Shown in pieces: positions 8,349-23,958 of a DNA stretch of 38,178 nucleotides. Position 1 is the first letter of the stretch. Each line of letters opens with the position of its first letter. Location of the stretch: contig JAIBDZ010000015.1 of NCBI GenBank assembly GCA_024685975.1, positions 1 through 38,178 of the forward strand, given 5' to 3'. This DNA is from Piscirickettsiaceae bacterium (GTDB taxonomy: Bacteria; Pseudomonadota; Gammaproteobacteria; Nitrosococcales; Methylophagaceae). Both the position numbers and the translations under genes were made by a program. Under the pieces are notes generated by a model. It did not search any database. It worked only from the letters and a program-made list of their open reading frames with translations, and was not told where the DNA came from.

Positions 8349-9263
8349 TCAACCGGCTTTTTTTCTTTCTTTTGTTTGTATCATTCCAACCCCAAACAAA
8401 ACCAAAAGGCCGCCTATCCCTATCATTATCGTAAAGGGTTCATCTAAAAAACTGACAGCCAATACCATTGTAAAAACAGGCCCCATTAAACCAATCGCAC
8501 TCGCTCGGCTGGGTCCTATTCGTCCAATCGCTTCGCTTATCATAAAGCTCGGAATCACCGTGCTCAATATTGCCAACAAAAACAACCATAACCATGCCAT
8601 GTCAGACACGATTAATGACGCCATATCCATCGTCATATAACCATGTAAAAACACCATAATGCTGGAAATACTCATCGCGAAACTGGTAAACATAACGCTA
8701 CCAAAATGATGAATTAAGCCTTTACTCATCGTTAAGTAAATGGCAAATACCATTGCTGAAGCCAAGACAAAGCCTACGCCCTGCCCCACATCATGGCCTA
8801 ATAATAGGCCTTCTTGTAGCATCACCAGACCTAAACCTAAATAACTGACTACAAATCCCAGCAATAACTTCATCGTTACCGCTTCTTTAAAGACAATGAT
8901 GCCAATCAACGCCACAAAAAAAGGATAACTAAATAAGGTCAATCGCTCCAATTGTGCAGTAATCATTGTTAAGCCCATTAAGTCTAATAATGACGCTAGG
9001 TAATACCCCATAAACCCCGCTAATAACGTCAACAATACCGTACGAAGGGTAAAGCGTGCTGTCGTCGTTTTATTCTGTAAACAATATATAAAAATCATCA
9101 AATACACCGGCAACGCGATGGCCATCCTTAAGACCAAAACCGCATCTGCCGACAAACTTTCTAAGTAAAGTAATTTAATGAATATAGATTTAAGCGAAAA
9201 CAAAACGGTTCCCACGACAGCAAAACCAATGCCTCTCATTTGATACTCATAGTTGTTCTGCAT
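8349..9263 (-). CDS. EamA/DMT-family transporter
   Basis: A 304-residue inner-membrane protein with about ten hydrophobic helices arranged as two EamA repeats (roughly residues 10-140 and 150-295). The start of the first repeat reads GIGFAVVGTVLFSLKSIFIK. The second repeat ends with the recognisable GPVFTMVLAVSFLDEPFT and IGGLLVLFGVGMIQ, where the Leu-Asp-Glu-Pro is typical of drug/metabolite transporters. Substrates of this family range from amino acids to purines and cannot be read from sequence. I chose the ATG at 9263; an upstream in-frame TTG at 9275 overlaps the terminator behind hemE and is unlikely to be used. The gene follows hemE on the same strand but is separated from it by that terminator, so it probably has its own promoter or depends on read-through. 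Confidence 0.88.
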   Translation of the reverse strand: MQNNYEYQMRGIGFAVVGTVLFSLKSIFIKLLYLESLSADAVLVLRMAIALPVYLMIFIYCLQNKTTTARFTLRTVLLTLLAGFMGYYLASLLDLMGLTMITAQLERLTLFSYPFFVALIGIIVFKEAVTMKLLLGFVVSYLGLGLVMLQEGLLLGHDVGQGVGFVLASAMVFAIYLTMSKGLIHHFGSVMFTSFAMSISSIMVFLHGYMTMDMASLIVSDMAWLWLFLLAILSTVIPSFMISEAIGRIGPSRASAIGLMGPVFTMVLAVSFLDEPFTIMIGIGGLLVLFGVGMIQTKERKKAG

Positions 9264-9275
9264 AGTTTTTTCCAA

Positions 9276-9301
9276 TAAAAAAACCTGCTATTACGCAGGC
9301 T
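9276..9301 (-). terminator. Terminator behind hemE (usable in both directions)
   Basis: On the minus strand AGCCTGC pairs with GCAGGTT around a 6-nt loop and is followed by a run of seven T residues, a standard Rho-independent terminator about 30 bp after the hemE stop. The opposite strand also has five T residues after the stem (9301-9305). Confidence 0.85.
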
Positions 9302-9329
9302 TTTTAGAATCTATCTCGTTCTATTGCGA

Positions 9330-10397
9330 CTATTGATGATATGGTTCGCTTAACGCATGAACAGAGTCAACCAATCGTGTCATATTCTCCGGATCAACCG
9401 TCGGGTGTATACCATGGCCTAAATTAAATACATGGCCTGTATTGCCTTGCCCAAAACTCGCTAAAACTGACGCGACTTCTTGTTCCACACGATCGGGTGA
9501 AGCATATAGTACACAAGGATCCATATTACCTTGTAAAGTCACTTTATCTCCCACTCGTTGACGCGCTAACGTCATATCCGTTGTCCAGTCCAAACCAACC
9601 GCATCCACACCCGTTTCTGCCATCAATTCTAGCCACTGACCGCCGCCTTTGGTAAATAACGTTACCGGCACTTTACGGCCTTCATTTTCTCTATTCAAAC
9701 CAGCAACGATTTGCTGCATATATGCTAACGAAAATTGTTGATAATTAGATTGGCTCAATGCACCGCCCCAAGTATCAAACAACATAATAGACTGAGCACC
9801 CGCTGCAATTTGTGCATTCAAATAAGCAATGACCGATTTGGCCAATACATCTAATAAAGCATGCATTTGCTCTGGCGCGTCAAATAACATGCCTTTTACT
9901 TTTGCAAAGTCTTTACTCGAACCACCTTCGACCATGTAGCATGCCAACGTCCAAGGACTACCACTAAAGCCAATCAATGGCACTTTGCCATCAATTTCAC
10001 GACGTGTCAGACGTATCGCATCCATCACATAACCTAAACTGTCTTCCATATCAGGGACAGCTAATTTAGATATGTCAGCCGCACTTTGAATGACTTTTTC
10101 AAATTTAGGGCCTTCTCCAGCAACAAAATGCAAACCTAAGCCCATCGCATCCGGAATCGTTAAAATATCGGAAAAGATAATGGCTGCATCCAAGTCAAAT
10201 CGACGCAAGGGTTGCAGTGTCACCTCACAAGCCATTTCAGGCGTGCTACATAAGGTCATAAAGTCACCGGCCTTAGCTCGCACTTCGCGATACTCTGGTA
10301 GATAACGGCCTGCTTGCCGCATCACCCAGACAGGTGTTTTATCAACTGGTTGACGTAATAAAGCACGTAAATAACGATCGTTTTTTAATTCTGACAC
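9330..10397 (-). CDS. hemE: Uroporphyrinogen decarboxylase
   Basis: HemE removes the four acetate carboxyl groups of uroporphyrinogen III to give coproporphyrinogen III, a cytoplasmic step of haem synthesis. The N-terminal signature [16 protein letters not shown] and the substrate-site stretch [12 protein letters not shown] are present, as is the internal [20 protein letters not shown]. The C-terminal signature [16 protein letters not shown] is also intact. I place the start at GTG 10397 (product [16 protein letters not shown]..., 355 residues), because this matches the usual family N-terminus and length and has GAGAG six bases upstream. The in-frame TTG at 10409 would put the Shine-Dalgarno inside the gene. 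It follows gltD by 46 bp and could share the gltBD transcript. Confidence 0.96.
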   Translation of the reverse strand: MSELKNDRYLRALLRQPVDKTPVWVMRQAGRYLPEYREVRAKAGDFMTLCSTPEMACEVTLQPLRRFDLDAAIIFSDILTIPDAMGLGLHFVAGEGPKFEKVIQSAADISKLAVPDMEDSLGYVMDAIRLTRREIDGKVPLIGFSGSPWTLACYMVEGGSSKDFAKVKGMLFDAPEQMHALLDVLAKSVIAYLNAQIAAGAQSIMLFDTWGGALSQSNYQQFSLAYMQQIVAGLNRENEGRKVPVTLFTKGGGQWLELMAETGVDAVGLDWTTDMTLARQRVGDKVTLQGNMDPCVLYASPDRVEQEVASVLASFGQGNTGHVFNLGHGIHPTVDPENMTRLVDSVHALSEPYHQ

Positions 10398-10443
10398 AGT
10401 GACTCTCAAATCTATTAGTAAGGACTAACTATCAATAAAACAG

Positions 10444-16348
<5,905 letters not shown>

Positions 16349-16447
16349 GTCTGTCACCTTCACGTTACGTTAGCGCCTGGCTTCTCGTGACACAACACGC
16401 AAGAGAAACACTGTCTTAAAATATAAAGACGGCAAAATGGATCCACT

Positions 16448-16476
16448 ATTATAGCGGTAGATACCTCACCATTCAA
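16448..16476 (-). promoter_or_regulatory. Putative sigma-70 promoter of gltBD
   Basis: On the minus strand there is a perfect TATAAT (-10, plus-strand 16448-16453) and TTGAAT (-35, 16471-16476), with a 17-bp spacer. Transcription would start near 16441, leaving a 5' leader of about 90 nt before the favoured gltB GTG. Confidence 0.65.
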
Positions 16477-16576
16477 TCAGCTTAATCAAGCTATAAAGAC
16501 TTAATTACAGCACAAATTTCCATAATTTCAATAAAATAGCTAAAATAGCCGGTTTTCCTAAACCAATGGAACAAAT

Positions 16577-17065
16577 ATGGACACTCCCATCGTTGGTATT
16601 GTCATGGGCAGCAATAGTGATTGGCCGATCATGAAAAAAGCGGCCGAACAGCTTGATGCTTTTGGAATTCCTTATGAAGCAAAAGTTGTTTCTGCTCACC
16701 GCACACCTGACTTATTGACAGAGTATGCCGTGACGGCCAAAGAAAAGGGCTTGCAGTGCATCATTGCAGGTGCCGGTGGTGCTGCGCACTTACCCGGCAT
16801 GTTAGCAGCCCATACAATTGTACCTGTTCTTGGCGTGCCTGTTCCGTCAAAATATTTAAAAGGTCAGGATTCATTGTTGTCTATCGTACAAATGCCGAAA
16901 GGCATTCCTGTCGCGACCTTTGCTATTGGTGAAGCAGGCGCTGCTAATGCTGCCCTATTTGCCATTGCGCAGCTCGCCACGAACAATACGGCTATAGCTG
17001 ATAAACTAACCCAATTTAGACAAGACCAACACCAAATGGTCTTAGACATGACTCTTTCAGACTAA
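16577..17065 (+). CDS. purE: N5-carboxyaminoimidazole ribonucleotide mutase
   Basis: PurE (class I) converts N5-CAIR to CAIR in purine synthesis, using the product of PurK. The 162-residue protein has the family motifs in order: [13 protein letters not shown] (phosphate site), VVSAHRTPD (the catalytic His) and [13 protein letters not shown]. The stretch [23 protein letters not shown] is also typical. Length matches bacterial PurE, and the ATG at 16577 begins the protein at the expected distance from the first motif. It is 15 bp before purK and divergent from gltB. A TAAAAT hexamer at 16541 could be a -10 element, but there is no good -35. Confidence 0.97.
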   Translation: MDTPIVGIVMGSNSDWPIMKKAAEQLDAFGIPYEAKVVSAHRTPDLLTEYAVTAKEKGLQCIIAGAGGAAHLPGMLAAHTIVPVLGVPVPSKYLKGQDSLLSIVQMPKGIPVATFAIGEAGAANAALFAIAQLATNNTAIADKLTQFRQDQHQMVLDMTLSD

Positions 17066-17080
17066 AAACGGAATCCAACT

Positions 17081-18214
17081 ATGATCCTTCCTGGTGCAAC
17101 GCTTGGTATGCTTGGTGGCGGTCAACTTGGCCGCATGTTTACAACAGCTGCCCAAACCATGGGCTATAAAGTCATTGTATTAGACCCTGATGCAAACAGC
17201 CCTGCGGGGATCATCGCTGATCGCCACATTCATGCCCAATATGATGATACCTCAGCATTACAAGAATTGGCGGAACATTGTGACGCTATCACGACAGAAT
17301 TTGAGAACATTCCAGCTAGTACTTTGGCTTTTTTAGAACAAAAAACCGTCGTGCATCCTTCATCAGATGCCTTATCTAAAACGCAAAACCGCATCATAGA
17401 GAAACAATTTATTGCGTCGTTAGGCATTGATGTTGCCCCTTTCTTAGCCATTCGCTCTCACGAAGATATTGCTCAGATCGGTGATAAAATCATTTTTCCA
17501 GCCATCCTGAAATTAGCGAACTTTGGTTATGATGGCAAAGGACAGATTGTTTGTCAGGATATCAGTGCAGTCAAAACCGCATTTGATGCGCTAGACCAAA
17601 AAGAATGTGTCCTTGAGCAACGTATTGACTTGGATAAAGAGGTCTCGACAGTATTAGCGCGAAGTGAATTAGGTGATATTAGCAATTATCCCGTTGCTGA
17701 AAATGTTCACATCAACGGTATTTTGCATAGCTCAACGGTACCAAGCAGCTTAACGGCAAGCCAAACAGAAGGCGTACTCGCTATCGCTGATAAAATAGCG
17801 GAGGGCTTAAATTATGTTGGCACCATGGCTGTCGAGTTTTTCATCTCAAAACAAGGCAACATCATTGCCAATGAAATTGCACCAAGACCGCATAACTCTG
17901 GTCATTTCACGCTAGATGCTTGCGAAACATCGCAATTTGAACAACAAGTTCGCATGTTATGTAACTTACCTTCTGGCGGTTGTAAACTGACGAGCCCTGT
18001 TGTCATGATCAATATCTTGGGCGATGTCTGGGGAAGTACCGAACCCAATTGGTTTGAGTTACTCTCGATACCTAACAATAAATTACACCTTTACGGCAAG
18101 CTAGCAGCACGAGCAGGCCGTAAAATGGGGCATTACAATGTATTAGCCAGCTCAACAGAACAAGCAATGGCTATTGCAGAAGCCACTTTTAAACAATTAC
18201 AAGCTGACGAATGA
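17081..18214 (+). CDS. purK: N5-carboxyaminoimidazole ribonucleotide synthase
   Basis: PurK is an ATP-grasp ligase that makes N5-CAIR from AIR, bicarbonate and ATP, feeding PurE. The 377-residue product starts with the nucleotide-binding turn [13 protein letters not shown]. It has the ATP-grasp lysine region [14 protein letters not shown] and the metal-binding stretch [18 protein letters not shown], all canonical for the family. It lies 15 bp after purE, and its stop codon overlaps the start of the next gene in an ATGA, so the three form one transcription unit. Confidence 0.97.
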   Translation: MILPGATLGMLGGGQLGRMFTTAAQTMGYKVIVLDPDANSPAGIIADRHIHAQYDDTSALQELAEHCDAITTEFENIPASTLAFLEQKTVVHPSSDALSKTQNRIIEKQFIASLGIDVAPFLAIRSHEDIAQIGDKIIFPAILKLANFGYDGKGQIVCQDISAVKTAFDALDQKECVLEQRIDLDKEVSTVLARSELGDISNYPVAENVHINGILHSSTVPSSLTASQTEGVLAIADKIAEGLNYVGTMAVEFFISKQGNIIANEIAPRPHNSGHFTLDACETSQFEQQVRMLCNLPSGGCKLTSPVVMINILGDVWGSTEPNWFELLSIPNNKLHLYGKLAARAGRKMGHYNVLASSTEQAMAIAEATFKQLQADE

Positions 18215-18657
18215 AAATTTGGGTTGACGCCGATGCCTGCCCTGCGCCAATAAAAGACATTTTATTCCGCGCAGCTCAACGCACTGAAACGCAAACCACA
18301 TTAATCGCTAACCATACGATGCGTATTCCACCGTCGCCCTATATCGACTTTTATCAAGTTGAAAAACACTTTGATGCAGCAGACAATGAAATCGTCAAAC
18401 GATTAACACCCGGTGATTTAGTTATCAGCAATGATATTCCGCTCGCGTCAGAAGCGATCGATAAGGGAGCCACGGTATTAAGCACCCGCGGTGAAAAATA
18501 TACTTTGAGCAATATCAAAGCACGACTCACCATGCGAGATTTTATGGACAGTTTACGAACTAGTGGTGTTGATACTGGTGGGCCGCCCGCTTTTTCTCAG
18601 CAAGACCGCAAACAGTTTGCCGATGAACTAGACAAACTGCTTGCAAGCCAAGCTTAG
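18211..18657 (+). CDS. yaiI: YaiI/YqxD-family (UPF0178) protein
   Basis: A 148-residue protein of the UPF0178 family, which has a PIN-like fold. The characteristic start is [20 protein letters not shown], and the central motif [20 protein letters not shown] carries acidic residues placed like those of PIN nucleases. The C-terminal [27 protein letters not shown] is the family hallmark. The biochemical role of the family is not firmly established. Start and stop are fixed by the 4-bp ATGA overlap with purK and by a stop codon that overlaps the convergent topA stop (18654-18657). Confidence 0.9.
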   Translation: MKIWVDADACPAPIKDILFRAAQRTETQTTLIANHTMRIPPSPYIDFYQVEKHFDAADNEIVKRLTPGDLVISNDIPLASEAIDKGATVLSTRGEKYTLSNIKARLTMRDFMDSLRTSGVDTGGPPAFSQQDRKQFADELDKLLASQA

Positions 18658-20957
18658 CTTTCTTCTTTTTCTTTATCTTCTTTTTCTACTTTCTCAGTAT
18701 AACCACAGCCTTTTTGCGGACAGACTTTTTCTGTACCGCGGCTTTTCGTCGTCTTCAACGTTAAAATAGGCCAACCACAATCCGGACAAGGTTCGTTTAA
18801 TGGTTCATTCCATAAAGCATAATCACAAGTCGGATATTCAGAACAAGAATAGAAAACCTTTCCACGACGAGATTTACGCGTCAAGATCTCGCCTTTTTTA
18901 CATTGCGGGCACTCAACGCCAGTATTAGTTGGTTGCTCTATCGATTCAATATGCTTACATTTTGGATAGCTACTACAGCCAATGAACTTGCCATAACGCC
19001 CCGTACGAATCCATAGATCAGAACCACATTTAGGACATTTACGATCAGCGACCACTTCGGGCTCGCTCGCGGTGGTTTCTTCACCATCAATATTACGGGT
19101 GTAATCACACTCAGGATAACCCGTACAGCCAATAAAGCGACCGCTTCGACCTAAACGACTTGATAATTTCTTACCGCATTTAGGACAATCTTCGTCCAAC
19201 AATTCTTGTGTGACATCACTACGTTGAACTTCTTTATCTTTGGTTTCGACTTGCTCTTTAAACGGTCCCCAGAAGTGTCTTAGCAGTGGGATCCACTCTT
19301 TTTCACCACGAGAGACGGCATCCAAATCATCTTCTAAATGTGCCGTAAAGCCATAATCAACATATTTTGTAAAATGCTCAACTAAGAATTTACCAACAAC
19401 GCGACCCACATCCGTCGGATGAAAACGTTTTTTTTCTAACTCAACATATTCACGCTGCAATAATGTCGAGATAATGCTCGCATAAGTAGACGGACGACCA
19501 ATATCATGCTCTTCCAAGCTCCGTACTAAGCTCGCCTCACTATAACGTGGTGGTGGCTCAGTAAAGTGTTGTTCCGGCCTAATGGCTTTCAAATCAACCA
19601 CATCACCGACTTCCATCACAGGCAAAATCTTTTCATCTTTATCTGTTTTACTGTCGTCTTTACCTTCTTGGTAAACCGACATAAAACCAGGATTTACGAC
19701 AGTTGAGCCATTTGCTCTAAAAGTATTTCCTGTGCCGCAACCTAAATCAACCGCCACCGTATTCATCGTGGCATGGATCATTTGACTCGCAATCGTCCGC
19801 TGCCAAACCAAGGTATAAAGCTTGAATTGATCCGACGACAAATACGCTTTAACTGAATCCGGTGTACGCAGTATCGACGTTGGACGTACTGCCTCATGCG
19901 CTTCTTGCGCATTTTTAGATTTCGTTTTATAGACTTGGGGTGTTTTCGGCACCGCCGTTTCACCATATTTTTCAGCAATTAAACCACGAATTTCTTGTAC
20001 AGCTTCATCCGCTAAAGAAACGGAATCCGTACGCATATAAGTGATTAAACCAACCGCACCTTCACCAGTATCGACACCTTCATATAGTTGCTGTGCAACA
20101 CTCATCGTGCGCTGTGCGCCAAACCCTAATTTACGCGAGGCTTCTTGTTGTAGCGTTGATGTCGTAAAAGGAGCCGCAGGGTTACGCTTACGTTGCTTCT
20201 TGGTCACATTCGTGACTAATAATTTGCCGTCAGCCGCCTTGGTTAACGTCTCAACAACTTGAGCAGAACCGGTTTCATTATTAATAGTAAATTGCGCTAA
20301 CTTTTCCCCTTCAAAATGGGTCAGTTTTGCTTCAAATTTTTGCTTAGCATAGGCAGCATCGGCCTCGATAGTCCAATACTCTTGTGGCTGGAAAGCTTCA
20401 ATCTCAAGCTCACGCTCAACAATCATACGCAAAGCGGGGCTCTGCACACGTCCAGCAGAAAGACCACGCCGGACTTTTTTCCATAATAACGGAGATAACG
20501 TAAAACCAACCAAATAATCTAAAGCACGTCGTGCCTGTTGTGCATTGACTAGATCCATTGATAATTCACGTGGATTAGCAACAGCATCGTTTACAGCCTG
20601 CTTGGTGATCTCATGGAAAACAACGCGATGGGCTTCTTTATTTTTTAACACGCCCTTTTTCTTCAACAATTCAAACAAATGCCATGAAATCGCCTCTCCC
20701 TCGCGATCCGGATCCGTCGCGAGATAGAGCACATCGGCTTTTTTCATCGCTTTAGCAATGGCATCAACATGCTTACTATTGCGATCAATAATTTGATATT
20801 TCATCGCAAAATCATTGGCTGTATCGACCGCACCTTCTTTTGGTAGCAAATCACGTACATGACCATACGATGCCAATACCTCGACATCTTTGCCTAAGTA
20901 TTTTTTGATCGTTTTCGCCTTAGCTGGCGACTCTACAATAACTAATTTACTACCCAT
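18654..20957 (-). CDS. topA: DNA topoisomerase I
   Basis: A type IA topoisomerase that relaxes negative supercoils. The 767-residue protein opens with the TOPRIM domain ([19 protein letters not shown]; the acidic metal site is in [14 protein letters not shown], residues about 80-93). The catalytic tyrosine is Y307 in [22 protein letters not shown] (about 166-177) is the conserved DNA-binding segment. Four cysteine-rich zinc-ribbon units occupy about residue 585 to the end (CPKCGKKL..., CPKCGSDLW..., CPQCKKGE..., CPDCGWPI...), followed by a short acidic/basic tail. The ATG is preceded by GACGAG, very close to the start. It lies downstream of smg, with a strong hairpin between them. Confidence 0.97.
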   Translation of the reverse strand: MGSKLVIVESPAKAKTIKKYLGKDVEVLASYGHVRDLLPKEGAVDTANDFAMKYQIIDRNSKHVDAIAKAMKKADVLYLATDPDREGEAISWHLFELLKKKGVLKNKEAHRVVFHEITKQAVNDAVANPRELSMDLVNAQQARRALDYLVGFTLSPLLWKKVRRGLSAGRVQSPALRMIVERELEIEAFQPQEYWTIEADAAYAKQKFEAKLTHFEGEKLAQFTINNETGSAQVVETLTKAADGKLLVTNVTKKQRKRNPAAPFTTSTLQQEASRKLGFGAQRTMSVAQQLYEGVDTGEGAVGLITYMRTDSVSLADEAVQEIRGLIAEKYGETAVPKTPQVYKTKSKNAQEAHEAVRPTSILRTPDSVKAYLSSDQFKLYTLVWQRTIASQMIHATMNTVAVDLGCGTGNTFRANGSTVVNPGFMSVYQEGKDDSKTDKDEKILPVMEVGDVVDLKAIRPEQHFTEPPPRYSEASLVRSLEEHDIGRPSTYASIISTLLQREYVELEKKRFHPTDVGRVVGKFLVEHFTKYVDYGFTAHLEDDLDAVSRGEKEWIPLLRHFWGPFKEQVETKDKEVQRSDVTQELLDEDCPKCGKKLSSRLGRSGRFIGCTGYPECDYTRNIDGEETTASEPEVVADRKCPKCGSDLWIRTGRYGKFIGCSSYPKCKHIESIEQPTNTGVECPQCKKGEILTRKSRRGKVFYSCSEYPTCDYALWNEPLNEPCPDCGWPILTLKTTKSRGTEKVCPQKGCGYTEKVEKEDKEKEES

Positions 20958-21000
20958 ACTCGTCTTTATAATTATCTAAATGATGTATCCTAATACAACG

Positions 21001-21020
21001 CTGCCCGTCGAAACGGGCAG
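21001..21020 (-). promoter_or_regulatory. UUCG-capped hairpin between smg and topA
   Basis: A perfect 8-bp stem (CTGCCCGT with ACGGGCAG) closes a loop that reads UUCG on the minus-strand RNA, an exceptionally stable tetraloop. It lies 28 bp after the smg stop and about 43 bp before topA. No T tract follows in either direction, so it is not a standard terminator. It may be an mRNA processing or stability element, or a weak terminator. Confidence 0.6.
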
Positions 21021-21048
21021 TGAAGACAATGATTGTTCTTCCTCTTCC

Positions 21049-21531
21049 TTAATGAATAATGGCTTCGATATCTTCAAAAACCAAATCTTCCATCCATGCA
21101 TAAGCCACTTCACGACCGGGCTGATAGAACAACACCATCAACACCACCCATTTTAATTGGTCTAAATCAATTTCATCTGCTTCCAGTGCCATCACACGCT
21201 CAATCACAATTTCGCGTGTTGCAGAATCTAATACGCCAACTTGTTCTAAAAAGAGTAAATAACCTCGACAAGCTGTATTGAGTACTTCTAATTCTTCTTC
21301 GGCATAAAAGCGCATCGCTTGAGCTGGCTCAACAGGAGTAGACTCCGCTGACTCTTCAGCTATCACGGTCATATTCTCAAGCCAAACTAATGCTTTATCA
21401 ATTTCTAATTCTGGAAAACCGACTTGTTCTAATTCCGTTTCTAATGCGGCCTTATCGGGCTGTCCCGCCTCTTCATTATCAATATAATTTTCAAATAAAT
21501 ACAACAAGACATCAATTATATTTTCTTTCAT
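21049..21531 (-). CDS. smg: Smg family protein (DUF494)
   Basis: A 160-residue acidic protein of the Smg/DUF494 family, regularly found between dprA and topA in proteobacteria. The family start MKENIIDVLLYLFENYI and the C-terminal LDQLKWVVLMVLFYQPGREVAYAWMEDL are clear. The role is not established; a link to competence and recombination rests only on position. I use the ATG at 21531, which has GGGGAA five bases upstream and gives the usual N-terminus. Another ATG four codons earlier (21543) lacks a Shine-Dalgarno. The gene follows dprA by 23 bp. Confidence 0.93.
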   Translation of the reverse strand: MKENIIDVLLYLFENYIDNEEAGQPDKAALETELEQVGFPELEIDKALVWLENMTVIAEESAESTPVEPAQAMRFYAEEELEVLNTACRGYLLFLEQVGVLDSATREIVIERVMALEADEIDLDQLKWVVLMVLFYQPGREVAYAWMEDLVFEDIEAIIH

Positions 21532-21554
21532 GGTATTCCCCATAAAGGTAGCGC

Positions 21555-22670
21555 TTAATCACTTACCCGGATATAACGACCACCAGACAGTGAGGCAACT
21601 CGCCCATCTAACTCTAGTAATAACAGCATGGATGAAACTGTCTCCGCCGTCAATCCACTCTGTATCACCAAACTATCTATTTCTATTGGATCATAACCTA
21701 AACACGATAATAACAATTGATAATCTGCATCTAATTCTGACGACGCCACCTCTGTCGGTGACAGTTGCAAAGGGCTCTCTTGTTTGACTTCAGCAATCGC
21801 GCCGAGTTCTTCAACGATATCACTCGCTGTTTCCACCAGTTTAGCGCCTTCGCGAATCAATCGATGACAGCCGCGCGCCAACGGGTTATGAATAGAACCC
21901 GGAATTGCAAACACATCTCGACCTTGCTCTAAAGCCATTCTTGCCGTAATCAATGAACCACTTTGCACAGCAGCCTCAACCACTAAAGTCCCCAATGACA
22001 AACCACTAATAATTCTGTTTCTTCTGGGGAAATGATCTGCTTTAGGCAGCGTGCCCAACATAAATTCAGACACAATCGCTCCAGACGACACAATGTCATG
22101 AGCCAGTTCCCGATGTTTTGCTGGATAAACACGATCAAGCCCTGTGCCCACAACTGCAATCGTTTTCCCGTTAGCGGCCAGAGCACCTTGATGTGCGGCG
22201 GCATCAATCCCCATTGCTAACCCGCTGGTAATAATAATGCCATGGCGCGCCATAAAACGAGCAAACTCATACGCATTATCTCGCCCTGGTGCTGAAGGGT
22301 TGCGACTACCAACAACAGCCAATTGCCACTGAGATAATAGCGCCACATCACCATGAACAAATAACATGCTGGGCGGATCCGCCGTTTCTTTCAATAACAC
22401 GGGATAACGCGGATCATCAAGCGTTACAATATGGCGATGAGTGTCGTCATACCAAGACAATTCTATCTCAACTTGATCCCAGTCAGGCTCTCGTAACGCC
22501 GCCACACTCCGCTCTGACAAACCGGTAGCTTGACTAGGATCATGAAACAATCGTTCGAAATCATCATACTGCGTTAGCAAGCGCCGAAACGTCACTGGCC
22601 CCACACCGGGGGTTCGGTGTAGGGCCAGCCAATATGCTAGTTTACGTTGCTGTCCTGTAAAACGATTCAG
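21555..22670 (-). CDS. dprA: DNA-processing protein DprA, probably from a non-ATG start
   Basis: DprA binds single-stranded DNA and loads RecA during natural transformation. The Rossmann-like core is intact: LAVVGSRNPSAPGRDNAYEFA, TSGLAMGIDAAAHQGAL, TIAVVGTGLDRVYPAKHREL, FPRRNRIISGLSLGTLVVEA and QGRDVFAIPGSIHNPLARGCH. A C-terminal winged-helix-like segment follows. The usual N-terminal helical domain (here RKLAYWLALHRTPGVGPVTF) lies upstream of the first conventional start, a GTG at 22604 that codes for the Val of PGVGP. No ATG, GTG or TTG occurs between this and the preceding stop at 22686-22688. The best candidate is the CTG at 22670, with AAGG eight bases before it, giving 371 residues. 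If only the GTG is used, the product is 349 residues and lacks that helix. Confidence 0.9.
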   Translation of the reverse strand: MNRFTGQQRKLAYWLALHRTPGVGPVTFRRLLTQYDDFERLFHDPSQATGLSERSVAALREPDWDQVEIELSWYDDTHRHIVTLDDPRYPVLLKETADPPSMLFVHGDVALLSQWQLAVVGSRNPSAPGRDNAYEFARFMARHGIIITSGLAMGIDAAAHQGALAANGKTIAVVGTGLDRVYPAKHRELAHDIVSSGAIVSEFMLGTLPKADHFPRRNRIISGLSLGTLVVEAAVQSGSLITARMALEQGRDVFAIPGSIHNPLARGCHRLIREGAKLVETASDIVEELGAIAEVKQESPLQLSPTEVASSELDADYQLLLSCLGYDPIEIDSLVIQSGLTAETVSSMLLLLELDGRVASLSGGRYIRVSD

Positions 22671-22685
22671 CGTAAAAACCTTAAG

Positions 22686-23717
22686 TTATTCAGCAGAACG
22701 TAAGCTATCACCGACATGAATCGCTCTGATTGCTTTCATCACAATGGCATAACTCACTTTATCAAAAGTCTTAAATACCATCGCTACTCCAGCATAATCT
22801 TCAGGCAATGTCACCACATCATTACGTTCTGGGCTAACAATATCTTTTATCGTTTCGCCAGCTTTATAAATAGAAACAACATGGCCAACTTCAACTTGCT
22901 CACGTTCACCGCGGTTTAACACAACAATTTGATATTGCCCAATCTGAGAAACACCATCATAGACAGAAATAATACGTCCATATAACGGCATATCAGGTGT
23001 CTTAGGATAGAAGCTCATCTCGAACTCATTTTCTTCAACAACAGGTAATAAGCGATCGCCAATCACCACTTCTCGTGTTGTCTCTCTCAATTCCGCCGTC
23101 GAAATCTCTGCGATCGCTGATAACCAAGCATCGCCAGCATAAATTGCTTCGTACCCTAAAATCTCATTTGTTTCTGGGTCACGATATTCTTCACCACCAC
23201 GAAAAACACTATAGTGCTCCCCTTCAGCAGGATCAACATAACGCACATAAACCTTATCACCTGCGCCTGAAATCAACCGCTCATCAGCACTCGAAACAAC
23301 ATAAGGTGCATTTTCTAATACATCAGCAGCGACCACACTAGGTCGGCTTAAAAAAGGACTAATCGCATCTAATGGAATTGTCGGAATTGCTTTCTCCAAA
23401 GCTAACTCACGGACTTCCGGCGACATTTTATACCCCGTTGGACCACGAGACAGTTCTAGCATTGGCTTGCCATCACGGTAAACCAGCGTCAGGACATCGC
23501 CAGGATAAATTAGATGTGGGTTGTCTACTTGAGGGTTTGCCTGCCAAATATCAGGCCAATGCCAAGGATATTTTAAAAACACGCCTGAGATATCCCATAA
23601 GGTATCCCCTTTTACAACCACATATTTTTGCGGGTGATTTGGGTTCAACGCCACATCAGCCAAAACAGGCAAAGATAGCGCAAAAAATAAACAACTGATA
23701 AAGAAACGACGCATCAT
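22686..23717 (-). CDS. LysM-domain exported protein upstream of dprA
   Basis: A 343-residue envelope protein. The signal peptide is MMRRFFISCLFFALSLPVLA, cleaved before DVALNP. One LysM domain follows at about residues 30-80 (KYVVVKGDTLWDISGVFL..., then ANPQVDNPHLIYPGDVLTL) and would bind peptidoglycan. The rest, about 250 residues, has no domain I can name, but the layout is that of the LysM protein usually coded just before dprA in gammaproteobacteria. I place the start at the ATG at 23717, with GAGGA eight bases upstream. A TTG 15 codons earlier would add a poor extension before the signal peptide. Its TAA stop is directly in frame with dprA, 15 bp before the proposed dprA CTG. Confidence 0.88.
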   Translation of the reverse strand: MMRRFFISCLFFALSLPVLADVALNPNHPQKYVVVKGDTLWDISGVFLKYPWHWPDIWQANPQVDNPHLIYPGDVLTLVYRDGKPMLELSRGPTGYKMSPEVRELALEKAIPTIPLDAISPFLSRPSVVAADVLENAPYVVSSADERLISGAGDKVYVRYVDPAEGEHYSVFRGGEEYRDPETNEILGYEAIYAGDAWLSAIAEISTAELRETTREVVIGDRLLPVVEENEFEMSFYPKTPDMPLYGRIISVYDGVSQIGQYQIVVLNRGEREQVEVGHVVSIYKAGETIKDIVSPERNDVVTLPEDYAGVAMVFKTFDKVSYAIVMKAIRAIHVGDSLRSAE

Positions 23718-23790
23718 CGGACAAATCCTCGACCAAAAAGCAATTATTAGGGTGGCGCACAACCAAGCCTGTATAAAATGTAAGCCTAAA

Positions 23791-23830
23791 CACTATTTAA
23801 CTCTATCGCAAATGTAAACTATAAATAGTG
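23791..23830. repeat. Inverted repeat upstream of the LysM gene
   Basis: Two perfect 9-bp arms, CACTATTTA and TAAATAGTG, are separated by 22 bp in the divergent gap between the LysM gene and the cytochrome gene. The arms could be an operator for a dimeric regulator or simply chance in AT-rich DNA. Confidence 0.4.
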
Positions 23831-23904
23831 TGAACTATGACCGCTTCAACCTTGTCTTAGCTCGCAATAGTGACGTAATTAATATCAATATCTATTATTT
23901 TGCG

Positions 23905-23913
23905 TGCTATAAT
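23905..23913 (+). promoter_or_regulatory. Extended -10 promoter of the cytochrome c gene
   Basis: TGC-TATAAT combines a perfect -10 hexamer with the TG extension, 45 bp before the cytochrome ATG. There is no good -35, as is common for extended -10 promoters. Confidence 0.6.
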
Positions 23914-23958
23914 AAAGCGTCCTATTAATATCCTAACAAAAATTACATGGAGATTTAG

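Noticed and set aside
8325-8366. Possible convergent terminator between the DUF1302-like gene and the EamA gene
   Set aside because: A T-run follows CCGGC, but the upstream CGGCC does not pair with it in the right orientation, so no stable stem forms.
16532-16546. Repeated TAAAATAGC units upstream of purE as a PurR operator or promoter
   Set aside because: They resemble -10 elements but have no matching -35, and they do not fit a PurR-type palindrome.
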